The position numbers and the translations under genes were made by a program. From Smittia aterrima (lineage: Eukaryota; Arthropoda; Insecta; Diptera; Chironomidae), in the NCBI GenBank assembly GCA_033063855.1, contig CP093829.1:10178243-10242242 (forward strand): a stretch of 64,000 nucleotides of DNA. Direction: 5' to 3'. How positions within the stretch are numbered: position 1 is the stretch's first letter; every line of letters starts with the position of its first letter. This document shows positions 1 through 8,950 of the stretch, one piece after another. The notes under the pieces are model-generated. The model had not been told where the DNA came from. It saw only the letters and a program-made list of their open reading frames with translations, and made no database searches.

Positions 1-390
1 AATATTTTTTGGTCTTCTTAGCTTGATTTACAGTTAACGAATGAAACATTCAGCTGGAAAGAGAAAGCCATTGCGTAGTTGGATAATGTTCCAACACATA
101 AAAATGTTCTTCCTTTTATCCAATAAATATTTTGAGCGACACTCGTTTAGAAATATTGAAAAGTCAACTGAAGAGAGAGAGATCACATTTCAAGAGCAGA
201 AGAATCAAATTTTATTTTCTCAATATTTTATTAAACAAAAGTTTGAATTCAAAAGCTTCAAGTTTCGATTCAAAAAGAAGATTTCCATCTTGAATACTTT
301 CTTAACATCTATCCCAACGATTTTGAGATTTCCTTTCGCCGTCCTTAACAGAATCCTTAGCTCCATCGACTTTGTTATTCTGAATTGTGA
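1..390. repeat. Diverged segmental duplicate of 8716-9215
   Basis: This block matches, with many substitutions and indels, the stretch from about 8716 to 9215. Shared landmarks in the same order are TTTACAGTTAACGAATGAAA, a CATTGCGTAG segment, TTCCAACAC, a GA-rich tract, and the 3' part of array gene 7. The match starts at the window edge, so the duplicate probably continues to the left, where a relative of array gene 6 would be expected. Confidence 0.8.
277..390 (-). pseudogene. Fragment of an array gene 7 paralog, 5'-truncated and frameshifted
   Basis: Read on the minus strand, this segment gives NKVDGAKDSVKDGERKS, which corresponds to NKVDGAKGSVKDGGRKS of array gene 7 (9082-9395). The intact gene has seven further bases (GGATTCT) after the AGGAAATCT stretch. 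They are missing here, so the frame shifts and reaches a stop early. The part encoding the first 18 or so residues (MEAINKVVDLFE in gene 7) is absent: homology breaks off near 385. No 7-nt first exon is visible. I call it a decayed partial copy. It could instead be a 3' exon of a gene whose other exons I cannot recognise. Confidence 0.7.
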
Positions 391-433
391 GTATTATCGT
401 TTATGAAGAGAATGCAATATATTGATTAAAGAA

Positions 434-439
434 TTTATT
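434..439 (-). terminator. Candidate polyadenylation signal of array gene 1
   Basis: AATAAA on the minus strand, 60 bp past the stop codon of array gene 1. Confidence 0.4.
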
Positions 440-498
440 CAAAAATATTAGAATTTGAATAGAATTCTGAAAGCTTTCACAAAGCTTGATCGAATACT

Positions 499-1424
499 TT
501 AAGGAAACATTACGGACTCCAAAACATTCAACTCACGGTGATCGACTCGAATTTCCTCCTTGTCTTTCTCTTCATCTTTGGATTCGAACAAATGAACAAC
601 TTTATCGCGAAAAGATTCATGTTCCTTTCCTTTCTCTTCGTCTTTAGATTCAAAGAAATGTTCAATTTTCTCGATGATAGTTTCAGTTTCTCCATCTTTC
701 TCGCCGATGGTTGCAGGTTCCTTTTCTTTCTCTTCTTCTTTAGATTCAAAATAATGTTCAATTTTCTCGAGGATAGTTTCAGTTTCTCCATCTTCCTCGC
801 CGATAGTTACAGGTTCCTTTTCTTTCCCTTCTTCTTTAGATTCAAAGAAATGTTCAATTTTCTCGATGATAGTTTCAGTTTCTCCATCTTTCTCGCCGAT
901 GGTTGCAGGTTCCTTTTCTTTACCTTCTTCTTTAGATTCAAAGAAATGTTCAATTTTCTCGATGATAGTTTCAGTTTCTCCATCTTCCTCGCCGATAGTT
1001 ACAGGTTCCTTTTCTTTCTCTTCGTCTTTAGATTCAAATAAATGTTCAATTTTCTCGAAGACAGCTTCAGTTTCCTTTACAACTTTCTCGCCGATAGTTT
1101 TAATTCCTGTTCCTTCGTCGCTACTTGAAACTTTCTCTTCATCCTTTTTCTTTTCTTCGTGTTTGGGTTCGAAGAGATGCCCAACTTTCTCTCCAATCTT
1201 GTGGAATACATCTAAAACATTAAAATCGGTAAACTTGCAATATGCAAATTACTAATAAAATTTAAAGAATGAAAACTTCACGTCGATAAAAAAGCTTTAA
1301 CGTTGTTTGATCCTAAAATTTCGTTGAAGTTTAATAATCATCAAAACATTATGATATCTAAATTTGGTGCGTAGTAATTTCAATGGAAACTTGTTAAAAA
1401 AATATTTAACAGCTCACCTGTCAT
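499..1424 (-). CDS. Array gene 1: Lys/Glu-rich protein with 32-residue repeats
   Basis: Two coding exons: 1424-1418 (ATGACAG) and 1211-499, 239 aa, with a GT-AG phase-1 intron. The protein starts MTDVFHKIGEKVGHLFEPK, matching the start of array gene 2 almost exactly. A charged linker follows, then four units of 32 residues, each carrying TIGE, a GETET segment, IIEKIEHFFESK and a Glu/Lys run. The tail contains FRDKVVHLFESK and ends VMFP; array gene 2 ends IMFP. I see no signal peptide, membrane segment or cysteine. Composition suggests a soluble, largely disordered protein with short amphipathic helices, like LEA/hydrophilin proteins, but I recognise no named family. The start is fixed by the 7-nt exon shared across the array. 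The opposite strand is open across the repeats only because of their composition. Confidence 0.85.
590..1010 (-). repeat. Coding minisatellite, 96-bp period, in array gene 1
   Basis: The string TTCAATTTTCTCGA recurs at about 662, 758, 854 and 950 on the plus strand, exactly 96 bp apart. Each unit encodes 32 residues of array gene 1. Units differ by few bases, and alternate units share variants (EPVTIGEED versus EPATIGEKD), which suggests duplication in pairs. Confidence 0.9.
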
Positions 1425-1477
1425 TTTGCTGAATTCTCGTTTAGTTTAATAAATTCGGATAAGTTTTTAAATCTGTG

Positions 1478-1485
1478 TTCTAGAA
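1478..1485. promoter_or_regulatory. Heat-shock-element-like TTCTAGAA upstream of array gene 1
   Basis: A perfect palindromic TTC-TA-GAA dimer, 54 bp upstream of the ATG. The same word lies at 3363-3370 upstream of array gene 2. TTCnnGAA is the established core of heat-shock-factor sites. Function is inferred. Confidence 0.5.
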
Positions 1486-1625
1486 ATTTTCGCCTTGATT
1501 ATGAACTTTTGATGAAATTTTCTGTTTCCTTCCAATGTGCCTTTACTGCTCGACGTTCAAACTATGAATGAGCTTCGCTGCAGAAATTTACTCTGAGAAC
1601 AAAACGTGATACGCAAAAGAATCTT

Positions 1626-1631
1626 CACGTG
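1626..1631. promoter_or_regulatory. CACGTG E-box upstream of array gene 1
   Basis: CACGTG inside the conserved string TCTTCACGTGG. The same string lies upstream of array gene 2 (3519-3524), and a CACGTG also occurs upstream of array gene 6 (8828-8833). This is a possible bHLH-type site. Confidence 0.3.
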
Positions 1632-1720
1632 GAAAAGAAAATGTGAATGATTCTTAAATTACTTGAGGACCAGCTTTAGTTTTGTAGCTTTTTTTGTGAT
1701 GAAAGTTTTTTAACTTTTGC

Positions 1721-1885
1721 GATTTCAACTTGTAAATGTTTATTTATATTTATTTTCTTCTCTTCATTTTGTAGTGATCTACTTGATAAACGTTGACTGA
1801 ATGGATGGCTCCATTGCAAACTTTTGGTTGTATAAGAAAAAAAGAAAAATTTACGAATTAGATCGTTCCAACACGCGCAAACAGA
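1721..1885 (-). promoter_or_regulatory. Orphan copy of the array gene 3 promoter
   Basis: This block closely matches 4332-4500, the region just upstream of array gene 3. Shared strings include TTTCAACTTGTAAAT, TTGATAAACGTTGACTGAAT, GCAAACTTTTGGTTGTATA and GTTCCAACACGCGC. The homology begins about 25 bp upstream of where the gene 3 start codon would be, and no gene 3 coding sequence follows. It is best explained as the remnant of a gene 1 plus gene 3 duplicate from which gene 3 was deleted. Confidence 0.8.
1865..1878. promoter_or_regulatory. Shared GTTCCAACACGCGC element (orphan promoter copy)
   Basis: One instance of an element found once upstream of several array genes (4476-4490, 6360-6373, 7954-7969, 8821-8833, and in weak form 88-100). 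Here it sits in the orphan promoter with no gene behind it. Confidence 0.4.
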
Positions 1886-1941
1886 AAATGTTTTCTGAAA
1901 GTTTTCACAAAGCTTGATACAAACATTTATTTTTTATAAAG

Positions 1942-1947
1942 TTTATT
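1942..1947 (-). terminator. Candidate polyadenylation signal of array gene 2
   Basis: AATAAA on the minus strand, 85 bp past the array gene 2 stop codon. Confidence 0.4.
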
Positions 1948-2031
1948 TTTTCGTAACAACTCAATATTATATTTGCTTGTTAGTAAATAAATATTATAAG
2001 CTTTTGTTAAAGCTAATAATGATCGAATAAT

Positions 2032-3283
2032 TTAAGGAAACATTATTGGATCCGAAGCGTATGCCTTCACCTCTTCACCTTCCTTCTTTTTAGGAACAGC
2101 TTCCAGGATTCCTGCGGAATTCAACTCATAGTGATCGACCTCTTCCTTTTCATCTCTTTCCTCTTTGGATTCGAAAAATTCTCCAACTTTCTCGCCGAAA
2201 GTCTTAGGTTCCTTTTCCTTCTCTTCATCTTTGGAGCCGAACAAATCTCCAACTTTATCGCTAATAGTTGGAGGTTCCTTTTCTTTCTCTTCATCTTTGG
2301 AGCCGAACAAATCTCCAACTTTATCGCTAATAGTTGGAGGTTTCTTTTCTTTTTCATCTTCTGTCTCGTCATTTTTGGATCCGATCAAATGGACCATTTT
2401 ATCGCGAAAAGATTCAGTTTCCTTTTCTTTCTCTTCGTCTTTAGATTTGAACAAATTTCCAACTTTCTCGCCGATGGTTGGAGGATCCTTTTCTTTCTCT
2501 TCGTCTTTAGGATGGAACAAATTTCCAACTTTCTCGCCGATGGTTGGAGGATCCTTTTCTTTCTCTTCGTCTTTAGGATGGAACAAATTTCCAACTTTCT
2601 CGCCGATGGTTGGAGGATCCTTTTCTTTCTCTTCGTCTTTAGATTCGAACAAATTTCCAACTTTCTCGCCGATGGTTGGAGGATCCTTTTCCTTCTCTTC
2701 GTCTTTAGATTCGAACAAATTTCCAACTTTCTCGCCGATGGTTGGAGGATCCTTTTCCTTCTCTTCGTCTTTAGATTCGAACAAATTTCCAACTTTCTCG
2801 CCGATGGTTGCAGGATCCTTTTCCTTCTCTTCTTCTTTAGATTCAAATAAATGTTCAATTTTCTCGAAGATAGTTTCAGTTTCCTTTTTTTCCTCTTCGT
2901 CTTTAGGATGTATCAAATTATCAACTTTCTCGCCGATAGTTGTAATTCCTGTTCCTTCGTCGGTACTTGAAACTTTCTCTTCTTCCTTTTCCTTTTCTTC
3001 GTGTTTGGATTCGAAGAGATGTCCAACTTTCTCTCCAATTTTGTGGAATACATCTAAAATATTCAAATACAAAAATATAAAAATCAGTAAATTTGCAATA
3101 TGCAGATTATTATTAAAATTAAAGGAATGAAAGCACTTCACGTCGATAAAGAAGATTTAACGTCGTTTGATCCAGAAATTTCGTTGAAGTTTAATAATTA
3201 TCAAAACATTATGAAATCCAAATTTAGTGCGTAATAATTTTAATGGAAATTTTTAACAAAAAATTTGCCGGCTTACCTGTCAT
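2032..3283 (-). CDS. Array gene 2: LEA-like protein with 22-residue repeats
   Basis: Two coding exons: 3283-3277 (ATGACAG) and 3053-2032, 342 aa, phase-1 intron. The protein begins MTDVFHKIGEKVGHLFESK and then has about a dozen units of roughly 22 residues. The consensus is TIGEKVGNLF followed by ESKDEEKEKDPP; six central units are almost identical. Each unit reads as a short amphipathic segment (I, V, L and F on one face), an acidic/basic linker and a Pro pair. The tail (VDHYELNS, then EAVPKKK) ends DPIMFP. No Cys, signal peptide or membrane span is present. 22 is twice the 11-residue period of group 3 LEA proteins, but the LEA 11-mer consensus itself is not present, so the comparison rests on composition. 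An intracellular stress-protectant role is inferred. Reading the open frame upstream of exon 2 would give a false hydrophobic N-terminus encoded by the intron. Confidence 0.85.
2196..2930 (-). repeat. Coding minisatellite, 66-bp period, in array gene 2
   Basis: Around 2440-2830 the units are nearly identical at the nucleotide level and carry the landmarks TTTCCAACTTTCTCGCCGAT and GGAGGATCCTTTT at 66-bp spacing. Edge units have diverged. The homogeneous core implies recent expansion or gene conversion. Confidence 0.9.
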
Positions 3284-3362
3284 TTTGCTGAATTCTCGTT
3301 TAGTTTTCTCGTATAAATTCGGATGAGAGTGATAACTTCAAAACTTGAAGTTTAAATCGGTG

Positions 3363-3370
3363 TTCTAGAA
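3363..3370. promoter_or_regulatory. Heat-shock-element-like TTCTAGAA upstream of array gene 2
   Basis: A TTC-TA-GAA palindrome 80 bp upstream of the gene 2 ATG. It is embedded in a block (3284-3570) that is a diverged duplicate of the array gene 1 upstream region (1425-1690). Confidence 0.5.
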
Positions 3371-3570
3371 ATTTTTCCCTTGTTTGCGAACTTTTGAAGT
3401 AAATTTTAGTTTTCTTCCAATGTACCTTTACTGCTCGACGTTCAAACTATGAATGAGCTTCGCTGCGGAAATTTACTCCGAGAACAAAACGTGATACGCA
3501 AAAAAACCTTTCGATCTTCACGTGGGAAAGAAAATGTAAATGATTCCTAAATTAGTTGAGGACCATTTCA

Positions 3571-3991
3571 ATGCGTGGTGAAATTACTTTCAACGCTAAT
3601 GAAGACTTTTCTGATAATATTCATTGCAAAACAGATTGAGTGAGTAAAATAAAATGAAAAACCTTTTGAATCGAAAACAATTAGAACATTCTCGAGCTTT
3701 TTCTTTTTAAGTCGAATTTAAAACTTCTCTACAACTAATGAAACTTTTAACGAATAAATTATAAACCTTCAAACTTAAGGCTTTAGTTTCGAAGTTTTAG
3801 TTGTGATCAAAGTTATTACCATTTTCGCTCATTTATTATAATTATTTTGAATCTAAATTAAAACATGGAAATTATTGATAACGAAACCTCCTGAGAATCG
3901 TGTTGAAGTAGTTTGATTAGGTTAATGTTGGAGGATGATCTGCAACATCTTCATCAATGGCAATAGCTAATTGAAAAAAAATATAAAGCGA
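3571..3991. other. Intergenic, array genes 2 to 3
   Basis: AT-rich spacer with no coding sequence that I can support. The part from about 3780 to 3850 resembles 1675-1715, which locates the deletion that removed gene 3 from the other unit. Confidence 0.5.
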
Positions 3992-4309
3992 TTAGCATTC
4001 GAGTGCGTTTTGTCTTGAAATTTTCTTGCATTTACAAATTTTCTTTTCAATTATTTTTTCCATTTTTTTCTTATCTTCTGGTGTAAGATACGCTGTCGTC
4101 GTTGTTTCTTCTATTTCTTTGTGTTCTTTATGAGCGTTGACATCGTCATTGGAATTGTCATGCGTTTTTGAGTCGAACAGATGACTGAGCTTCTCTCCAA
4201 CTGTGTGAAAAATTTCTACATAATAAGAATAAATTTTGAAAAAATAAAAGTGAATTTAGGGAAAACTTCTCGACTTAGTAAATATTTATCTGAAGACCTT
4301 ACCTGCCAT
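3992..4309 (-). CDS. Array gene 3: small charged protein
   Basis: Two coding exons: 4309-4303 (ATGGCAG) and 4215-3992, 76 aa, phase-1 GT-AG intron. The start MAEIFHTVGEKLSHLFDSK is clearly related to MTDVFHKIGEKVGHLFESK of genes 1 and 2, so it is the single-unit form of the family without repeat expansion. The middle is His/Asp/Asn- and Thr-rich. The C-terminus is a Lys-rich segment with two Cys (KICKCKK) and a final Cys, unlike the Cys-free genes 1 and 2. No signal peptide. The function is unknown. The upstream region carries the GTTCCAACACGCGCG element and is duplicated at 1721-1885. Confidence 0.8.
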
Positions 4310-4475
4310 TACGATGCAATTGTATTTCCTTATTTCAACTTGTAAATTCTTATGTTATATTTATTTTTTTTCTCTTTATGCTGCACTTAACTGTTTGATA
4401 AACGTTGACTGAATGGATGGTTCTGTTGCAAACTTTTGGTTGTATACGAAAAAGGAAAATTTTTCAAATTAAATC

Positions 4476-4490
4476 GTTCCAACACGCGCG
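4476..4490. promoter_or_regulatory. Shared GTTCCAACACGCGCG element, array gene 3
   Basis: About 170 bp upstream of the array gene 3 ATG. Nearly identical to 1865-1878 and similar to elements upstream of genes 4, 5 and 6. Confidence 0.4.
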
Positions 4491-4510
4491 GGAAAGTAAA
4501 TTAAAGATAT

Positions 4511-5417
4511 CAAAACAATGTTTCTTTTTTGTGTTACATGACCTAACTCAATTTTATCACGTCATGTCACATGACTCATGTGCAGATGCGTGATAAACAC
4601 AAGAGGGTTGTAGGTCTTAAATTGGGACGAGTCGCGCTAGAAATATGAGAAATATTTCATGTGCTGAAAATAAATTTCAAGAAAAGAATTTTTTTTCCAG
4701 TTTCTACATTTTATTTAAATAGAAAGGTCCATTACAATCGCGACGAAACATTTAAATATGTACATGAGATAATGTTTCCTGTGTCTGATGCGGGAGTTGA
4801 CCTACTGGAAATATTCTAGTGTTCAATCAAGTGAAAATCTTAAGAGCACGCTATTTACTACGGAAAAAAAATCTAAGAAAAAAATCAAGTCAAAAGCTAA
4901 GGAGCATTCTATTTAATAAGGAAATAAGAAATAGAATTCTTTGTCGTTTTGATACACAACATTCAAATCGCTGCGAATATTTTTAATGATGAATTACGTA
5001 ATTAATATTTTCTGTAGCAAAACGAAATAAAGTTAATTTGATAGAAGTGGAATGTAGCAGCGAATCTACTTACGACATTAAGACAGTATCGAGCTGAAGG
5101 CTTTTGCATCTGCCTTGAATATCGGAGTTTTAAGTAGCGTCCTGAGTCTTTTTGTACTCGTAAGCGAATCGTATTTGACGGTTTTTCCAAAGAATTAGTC
5201 GATTAAATTATGAAATGTTAATGATACATATCGGATTTTATTAATCCGGTGGATTTAATGATTTTTATGATTAAAGCGAAAGATTATTGGATATTTAATA
5301 TTAAAGTGTGTTAAGTTTGAACGAGGATTTTATGTTAGTTGAGACATCAGAAATTTAGAATCCTGGATTTTCGATCGAAACAGTTGATAATGGAAACTTA
5401 ATGGAGCTGAGGGGCGA
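4511..5417. other. Intergenic, array genes 3 to 4
   Basis: AT-rich, with no gene I can support. On the minus strand, 5100-5150 shares the word AGGACGCT and weak flanking similarity with 7055-7095 downstream of gene 5, consistent with an old duplicated 3' flank. Confidence 0.4.
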
Positions 5418-6043
5418 TCAATACTTATATTTCATCGGAATCGGAACTAGAAGGAGAAGTAATCAATAAAATCGTCGAAATTTAAATCTGATTAGAAAAG
5501 ACAAATGCAGTTTCTTGATATTCTAAAGTTGCATAACTTACTTGTTCTCTCGAAGTCGGTTCTGACGTGTACGTCATCTTCATCACTTTCTGATGGTCGA
5601 GATCCTCCTCGCGAGAATTCGCGAGAGGCATCTTCTCGCTGAGACTTCTCGATAGCTGTTTAAGTACGAAAATAATCAGTAATCTCAAAAAATTCCCACT
5701 TGCGATTACCGGCGAAGTTTGTTTACAAACAGAATTGCGTATCATGGAAATATATTTCTTCTTCTTCATGGAAGTGGCGACGAAGCACCGATTATGCGTC
5801 TCGCTTTTTTTCGTTCCAGTTGAAAATGTTTTGCGTCGCAAACAAAAACCGGCGAAAATTTGATTTAAAATTAATTCAACTTACTTTGGTTGCTTTTTTC
5901 GTTTCCTTCATCATTGTTCATTATGAATTCTCCTCTTTTTGGGTCAGAGAAAATGTCCCTGTCCTTTAAAACTGAGAAATAAACATTTTCAATGATTTTA
6001 ATTAAGAATTGAAGTTAATTTTGTTGGTAAACTTACTCGACAT
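5418..6043 (-). CDS. Array gene 4: small charged protein, four exons
   Basis: Coding exons 6043-6037 (ATGTCGA), 5971-5885, 5655-5542 and 5446-5418, with phases consistent throughout, give 78 aa. It starts MSILKDRDIFSDPKRGEF, then a Ser/Arg/Asp/Glu-rich stretch (SRPSESDEDDVHV) and a short tail IPIPMKYKY from the last exon, whose acceptor CTCCTTCTAG is good. If exon 3 were not spliced, the frame would stop at 5492. The FHxxGEK motif is not evident; membership rests on position, strand, the 7-nt first exon and intron phase. The second intron contains an open frame in another phase that does not join to exon 2. The function is unknown. Confidence 0.6.
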
Positions 6044-6068
6044 TTTTGTCTTTTGCTTTTAGCCTCCT

Positions 6069-6076
6069 TTCGTGAA
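6069..6076. promoter_or_regulatory. TTCGTGAA heat-shock-type half-site pair near array gene 4
   Basis: TTC-GT-GAA lies 26 bp upstream of the gene 4 ATG. An identical word occurs at 6516-6523. It may be part of the 5' UTR. Confidence 0.3.
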
Positions 6077-6359
6077 CTCGTTCTGTAAAAAGATAACAAA
6101 ACGTTAATTTGAGAAAACTTCTAAACTTTGAACTAATTTTTTTCTACTCTAAAAGTTTTAAAAACTTTTCATTTATCAGAAATAACTAATAAACTAACGT
6201 AAGCCGAATTATTTAATGTTAAAACTTTCACTCAGAACTTTACCAATTAAAAATTTACTCTTCCTTAATTTTCTGTCTTTACTGCTTGAACTACTATAAC
6301 CGAATGAGCCGAGAAACGCCGGCAACAAAGTGAAAGATATTTCCTAAAACGCAAAAGAT

Positions 6360-6373
6360 TTTCCAACACGAGC
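6360..6373. promoter_or_regulatory. Shared TTTCCAACACGAGC element, array gene 4
   Basis: Variant of the TTCCA(A/G)CACGCG element, about 320 bp upstream of the gene 4 ATG. Confidence 0.35.
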
Positions 6374-6523
6374 CGAACCGAATTCAGTTCGGAGAAAGAA
6401 ACAATGTTTTGGGGGGAAATGTTCGCTGCATCTCTTTCACGTTTTCTGTTTCGTTAACTCTTCATGTGACCTTCAGACACCGCAAAGTCATAACAAAGTT
6501 ATAACAGCTGAATCCTTCGTGAA

Positions 6524-7258
6524 CGGTATTTAAGATAAAATTGCGCAATATTTTTTCTACGTCTTATTCCGAAAGTCTGTTGAATGAATTCTTTCGCTTT
6601 TAAAATTCATCGCAATCAAGAAAATCTACATTTGAAAGGTGTTTTAATGACTAATGCTGCAATATTTTCGCTTCAGAAATTTATTCCCTCTAATTTTCCT
6701 GTAATGATAAATATTAAAAGACGGCAAATAGATCCAGTTTCTAAATCTATTAGATCGGCCCATTACAATCTTGACAAACATTTAAATATTTACAGAAGTT
6801 AATGTTTTTTAGTCAGAAGCATGGGTTGACCGACTGAAACTTTGTAAACATTTAGAAGGAAACTATGAAAGATTAAGGAGACATTTCTAATGTCGTTGAA
6901 TGTACATCTTCAAACCACTGCTTCGCCAATTATGTGCATTTTAATCATCTAATGAATGTCCTGCAAAGAAATAAATTTATTTTGAGATGAGATCATTAAG
7001 TTAATTAAAATGAACTCACGTTATTCGTACAGCAATGCATGAGCTTAAAAGTTTGCTTGGACATCAAAATTTGCAGCAGCGTCCTTAAGCTTTATATCTT
7101 GTTTTTAATTATTATTCTTAAGAGAATCTAATCGAATTATTAAAGTGTTAATACAAAATGCCATTTCTAAAAGTCTGGAACGCGAAAACATTAAATTTTC
7201 ATTTCATTATTTATAGTTATTGCTTTAATATGAAGCTTCGCTATTGTAATGTGCTCAG
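6524..7258. other. Intergenic, array genes 4 to 5
   Basis: AT-rich spacer. 6755-6800 (GGCCCATTACAATC...) resembles 4725-4765 (GGTCCATTACAATC...), so part of this spacer is also duplicated. No gene seen. Confidence 0.4.
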
Positions 7259-7734
7259 TTATTTTGATACGTTTGGAGCTAAATCATTCGATATGATAAT
7301 TATTAAATTCAACCAGTCTTTCAAAGCTTACTTGAACTCTCGAGCTCTTCTGGTTCAACCTTGTCTAAGTGGGGATGGCTTATAGCATCATCAGCTTCAT
7401 CAAATGATCGTTTGTGATATTTCTGATTCATGTGAGTTTCGTCTTTGTCGGAATGTTTGTGGTGTGCGTCGTGTCCTGTGAAGAAATTTCCCACTTTTTC
7501 GAAGTAAGCTAAAAATAAAAATAATTAAAGTAATCGACAAACAATTTTTTTTGCGCGTGGAAGTTTCCAAAATTTCCAGAATCAAACATTTAAAAATTTA
7601 AACTCACTGGGAACTTTCTTTTCATCGCCAACGGTTGATGACCGGCAAATGAAAGATGTGGGTGGATCTAATCGAAAGAAAATGATTAAGTTCTGAAAAT
7701 ATATTTAACTTTTTCAGATTTTCTCACCTGACAT
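7259..7734 (-). CDS. Array gene 5: small His/Asp-rich protein, four exons
   Basis: Coding exons 7734-7728 (ATGTCAG), 7667-7608, 7508-7332 and 7278-7259 join in phase to give 87 aa. It starts MSDPPTSFICRSS. Exon 3 encodes YFEKVGNFFTGHDAHHKH, which matches the family pattern FxKVGxxF seen in genes 1-3, then a charged region rich in Asp, Glu, His and Lys. The 20-nt last exon (acceptor ATGATTTAG) adds TPNVSK. If exon 3 were not spliced, the frame would stop at 7321 after SSSKL. Exon layout parallels gene 4 (short last exon, phase-1 donor A|GTAAG). The function is unknown. Confidence 0.65.
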
Positions 7735-7840
7735 TGCAGTGTTTTGCTTCTTCTGAAAAAAAAAAGCATTAAACTTTTAGGAAACTATCTTTGATTCGTT
7801 AAAACCGAGCAAAAGCGGACTCACTTATAATAAATCGCTA

Positions 7841-7848
7841 GAACTTTC
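7841..7848. promoter_or_regulatory. GAACTTTC heat-shock-type element, array gene 5
   Basis: GAA-CT-TTC (nGAAnnTTCn), 106 bp upstream of the gene 5 ATG. Confidence 0.3.
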
Positions 7849-7953
7849 CAAAATTTACGTCTTCACTTGTTGGATTACTCTCACTGAATGAGACTGTGCA
7901 TTTTTTATTTTGTTGTTGCATCCAGCTTGTATGTTTCCATAACACACAAAAGA

Positions 7954-7969
7954 CTTTCCAGCACGCGCC
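7954..7969. promoter_or_regulatory. Shared CTTTCCAGCACGCGCC element, array gene 5
   Basis: 220 bp upstream of the gene 5 ATG. Matches the array element with A to G at one position. A reverse-oriented copy lies at 10055-10070. Confidence 0.4.
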
Positions 7970-8275
7970 AAACATATTTAAGTCGTAGATTGATAATTTT
8001 AATTGTTTTTTTTTTGGCATCGCTAGACTCTGAAGCTAGTCACAACATTCTTTCTCATTCAATTGCCTTTTAATATTATTTTGAATGTCTCAAGGCCAAG
8101 ATGAATGCGAAACAGTTTTCGAAAGTAAGTAAATAGACAACAATAATGTTTTTATATTTTCTCGTCTTTTCAGCTTGGCAAACTTTTTCACTCTTCTACA
8201 AAGCAAAACACAGCAAAGGTTGTCACATCATAGATTGTTTAAATCCTTAATCAAGTTGATCTATCATTTAAAATT

Positions 8276-8677
8276 TCAATCATTTAAAGTTGCAACGATA
8301 TCCATGATTGGGTCCTCCGCTAGGTTTGTGAAAAAAAATTGAAAATATTTTGTGATTGAATTGTTTTCGAAACTTACTTCCCCATGGCTCAAGGCTCAAG
8401 ATAGAATTCTTGGGTTTATCATCATCTAACTCACTTTCCAAGAATTCAATAGTTGACTGGGCTTTCAAGCGTAAGTCCTTTGGTGTTGGTTCTTTAATTT
8501 CTTGAGACTCTTCGGGCTCTTTATTGATCTCATCCACATTTTCAGGAGCAGTTTTTCGCTTTTTTAAATGAAACCAACTAGCAATTGTCTTGCTAATCGT
8601 ATTTACCACTTCTTTAAAAATGAAATTTGAAACTAAAGTATTCATAAGTCTTTCGAAATTACTCTCTCACCTGCCAT
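8276..8677 (-). CDS. Array gene 6: small charged protein ending DPIMDI
   Basis: Three coding exons: 8677-8671 (ATGGCAG), 8632-8378 and 8319-8276, 101 aa. It starts MAVSNFIFKEVVNTISKT, a potentially amphipathic helix, then a Lys/Glu/Pro-rich segment (EINKEPEESQEIKEP) and a second helix-prone segment (STIEFLESELDDDKP). The 44-nt last exon encodes TEDPIMDIVATLND; DPIM also occurs at the end of array gene 2 (SDPIMFP), supporting both the final splice and common ancestry. Without the last splice the frame would read into a different tail. No signal peptide or membrane helix. The function is unknown. Confidence 0.75.
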
Positions 8678-8820
8678 TGTATTTCTTAAAGCGAAATATT
8701 TATTTTAGAATGCGAAATATTTTTTGTTCTTTTCAGCTTCATTTACAGTTAACGAATGAAATATTTGCTTGTTTGCTTTTCGACTGCGAATGGAAAGGCA
8801 TTGCGTAGTAGGTTCAGCTC

Positions 8821-8833
8821 TTTCCAACACGTG
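8821..8833. promoter_or_regulatory. Shared TTTCCAACACGTG element, array gene 6
   Basis: About 145 bp upstream of the gene 6 ATG. Overlaps a CACGTG E-box (8828-8833). A diverged copy lies at 88-100 in the duplicate at the window start. Confidence 0.4.
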
Positions 8834-8917
8834 AATATTATCTTCCTTTTATGCAATCAAATTTAAGCAACAATATTTAAAAATTTCTGAAAAGTCTGTC
8901 CGAACTTCGGACTCCGA

Positions 8918-8918
<1 letters not shown>

Positions 8919-8950
<32 letters not shown>

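Noticed and set aside
538..1255. Long plus-strand open frames across array gene 1
   Set aside because: They are antisense to the repeats. A 96-bp period (a multiple of 3) without stops opens several frames at once, and the translations are Phe/Ser-rich artefacts.
2131..3130. Plus-strand open frames of 239 and 321 codons across array gene 2
   Set aside because: Same cause: 66-bp repeats keep all frames open. The minus-strand reading has a start exon, splice sites, paralogs and a matching C-terminus.
3054..3141. N-terminal extension of array gene 2 with a hydrophobic stretch (IFLYLNIL)
   Set aside because: It is encoded by the intron. The ATTTTAG acceptor at 3054 and the 7-nt first exon give a start identical to that of gene 1.
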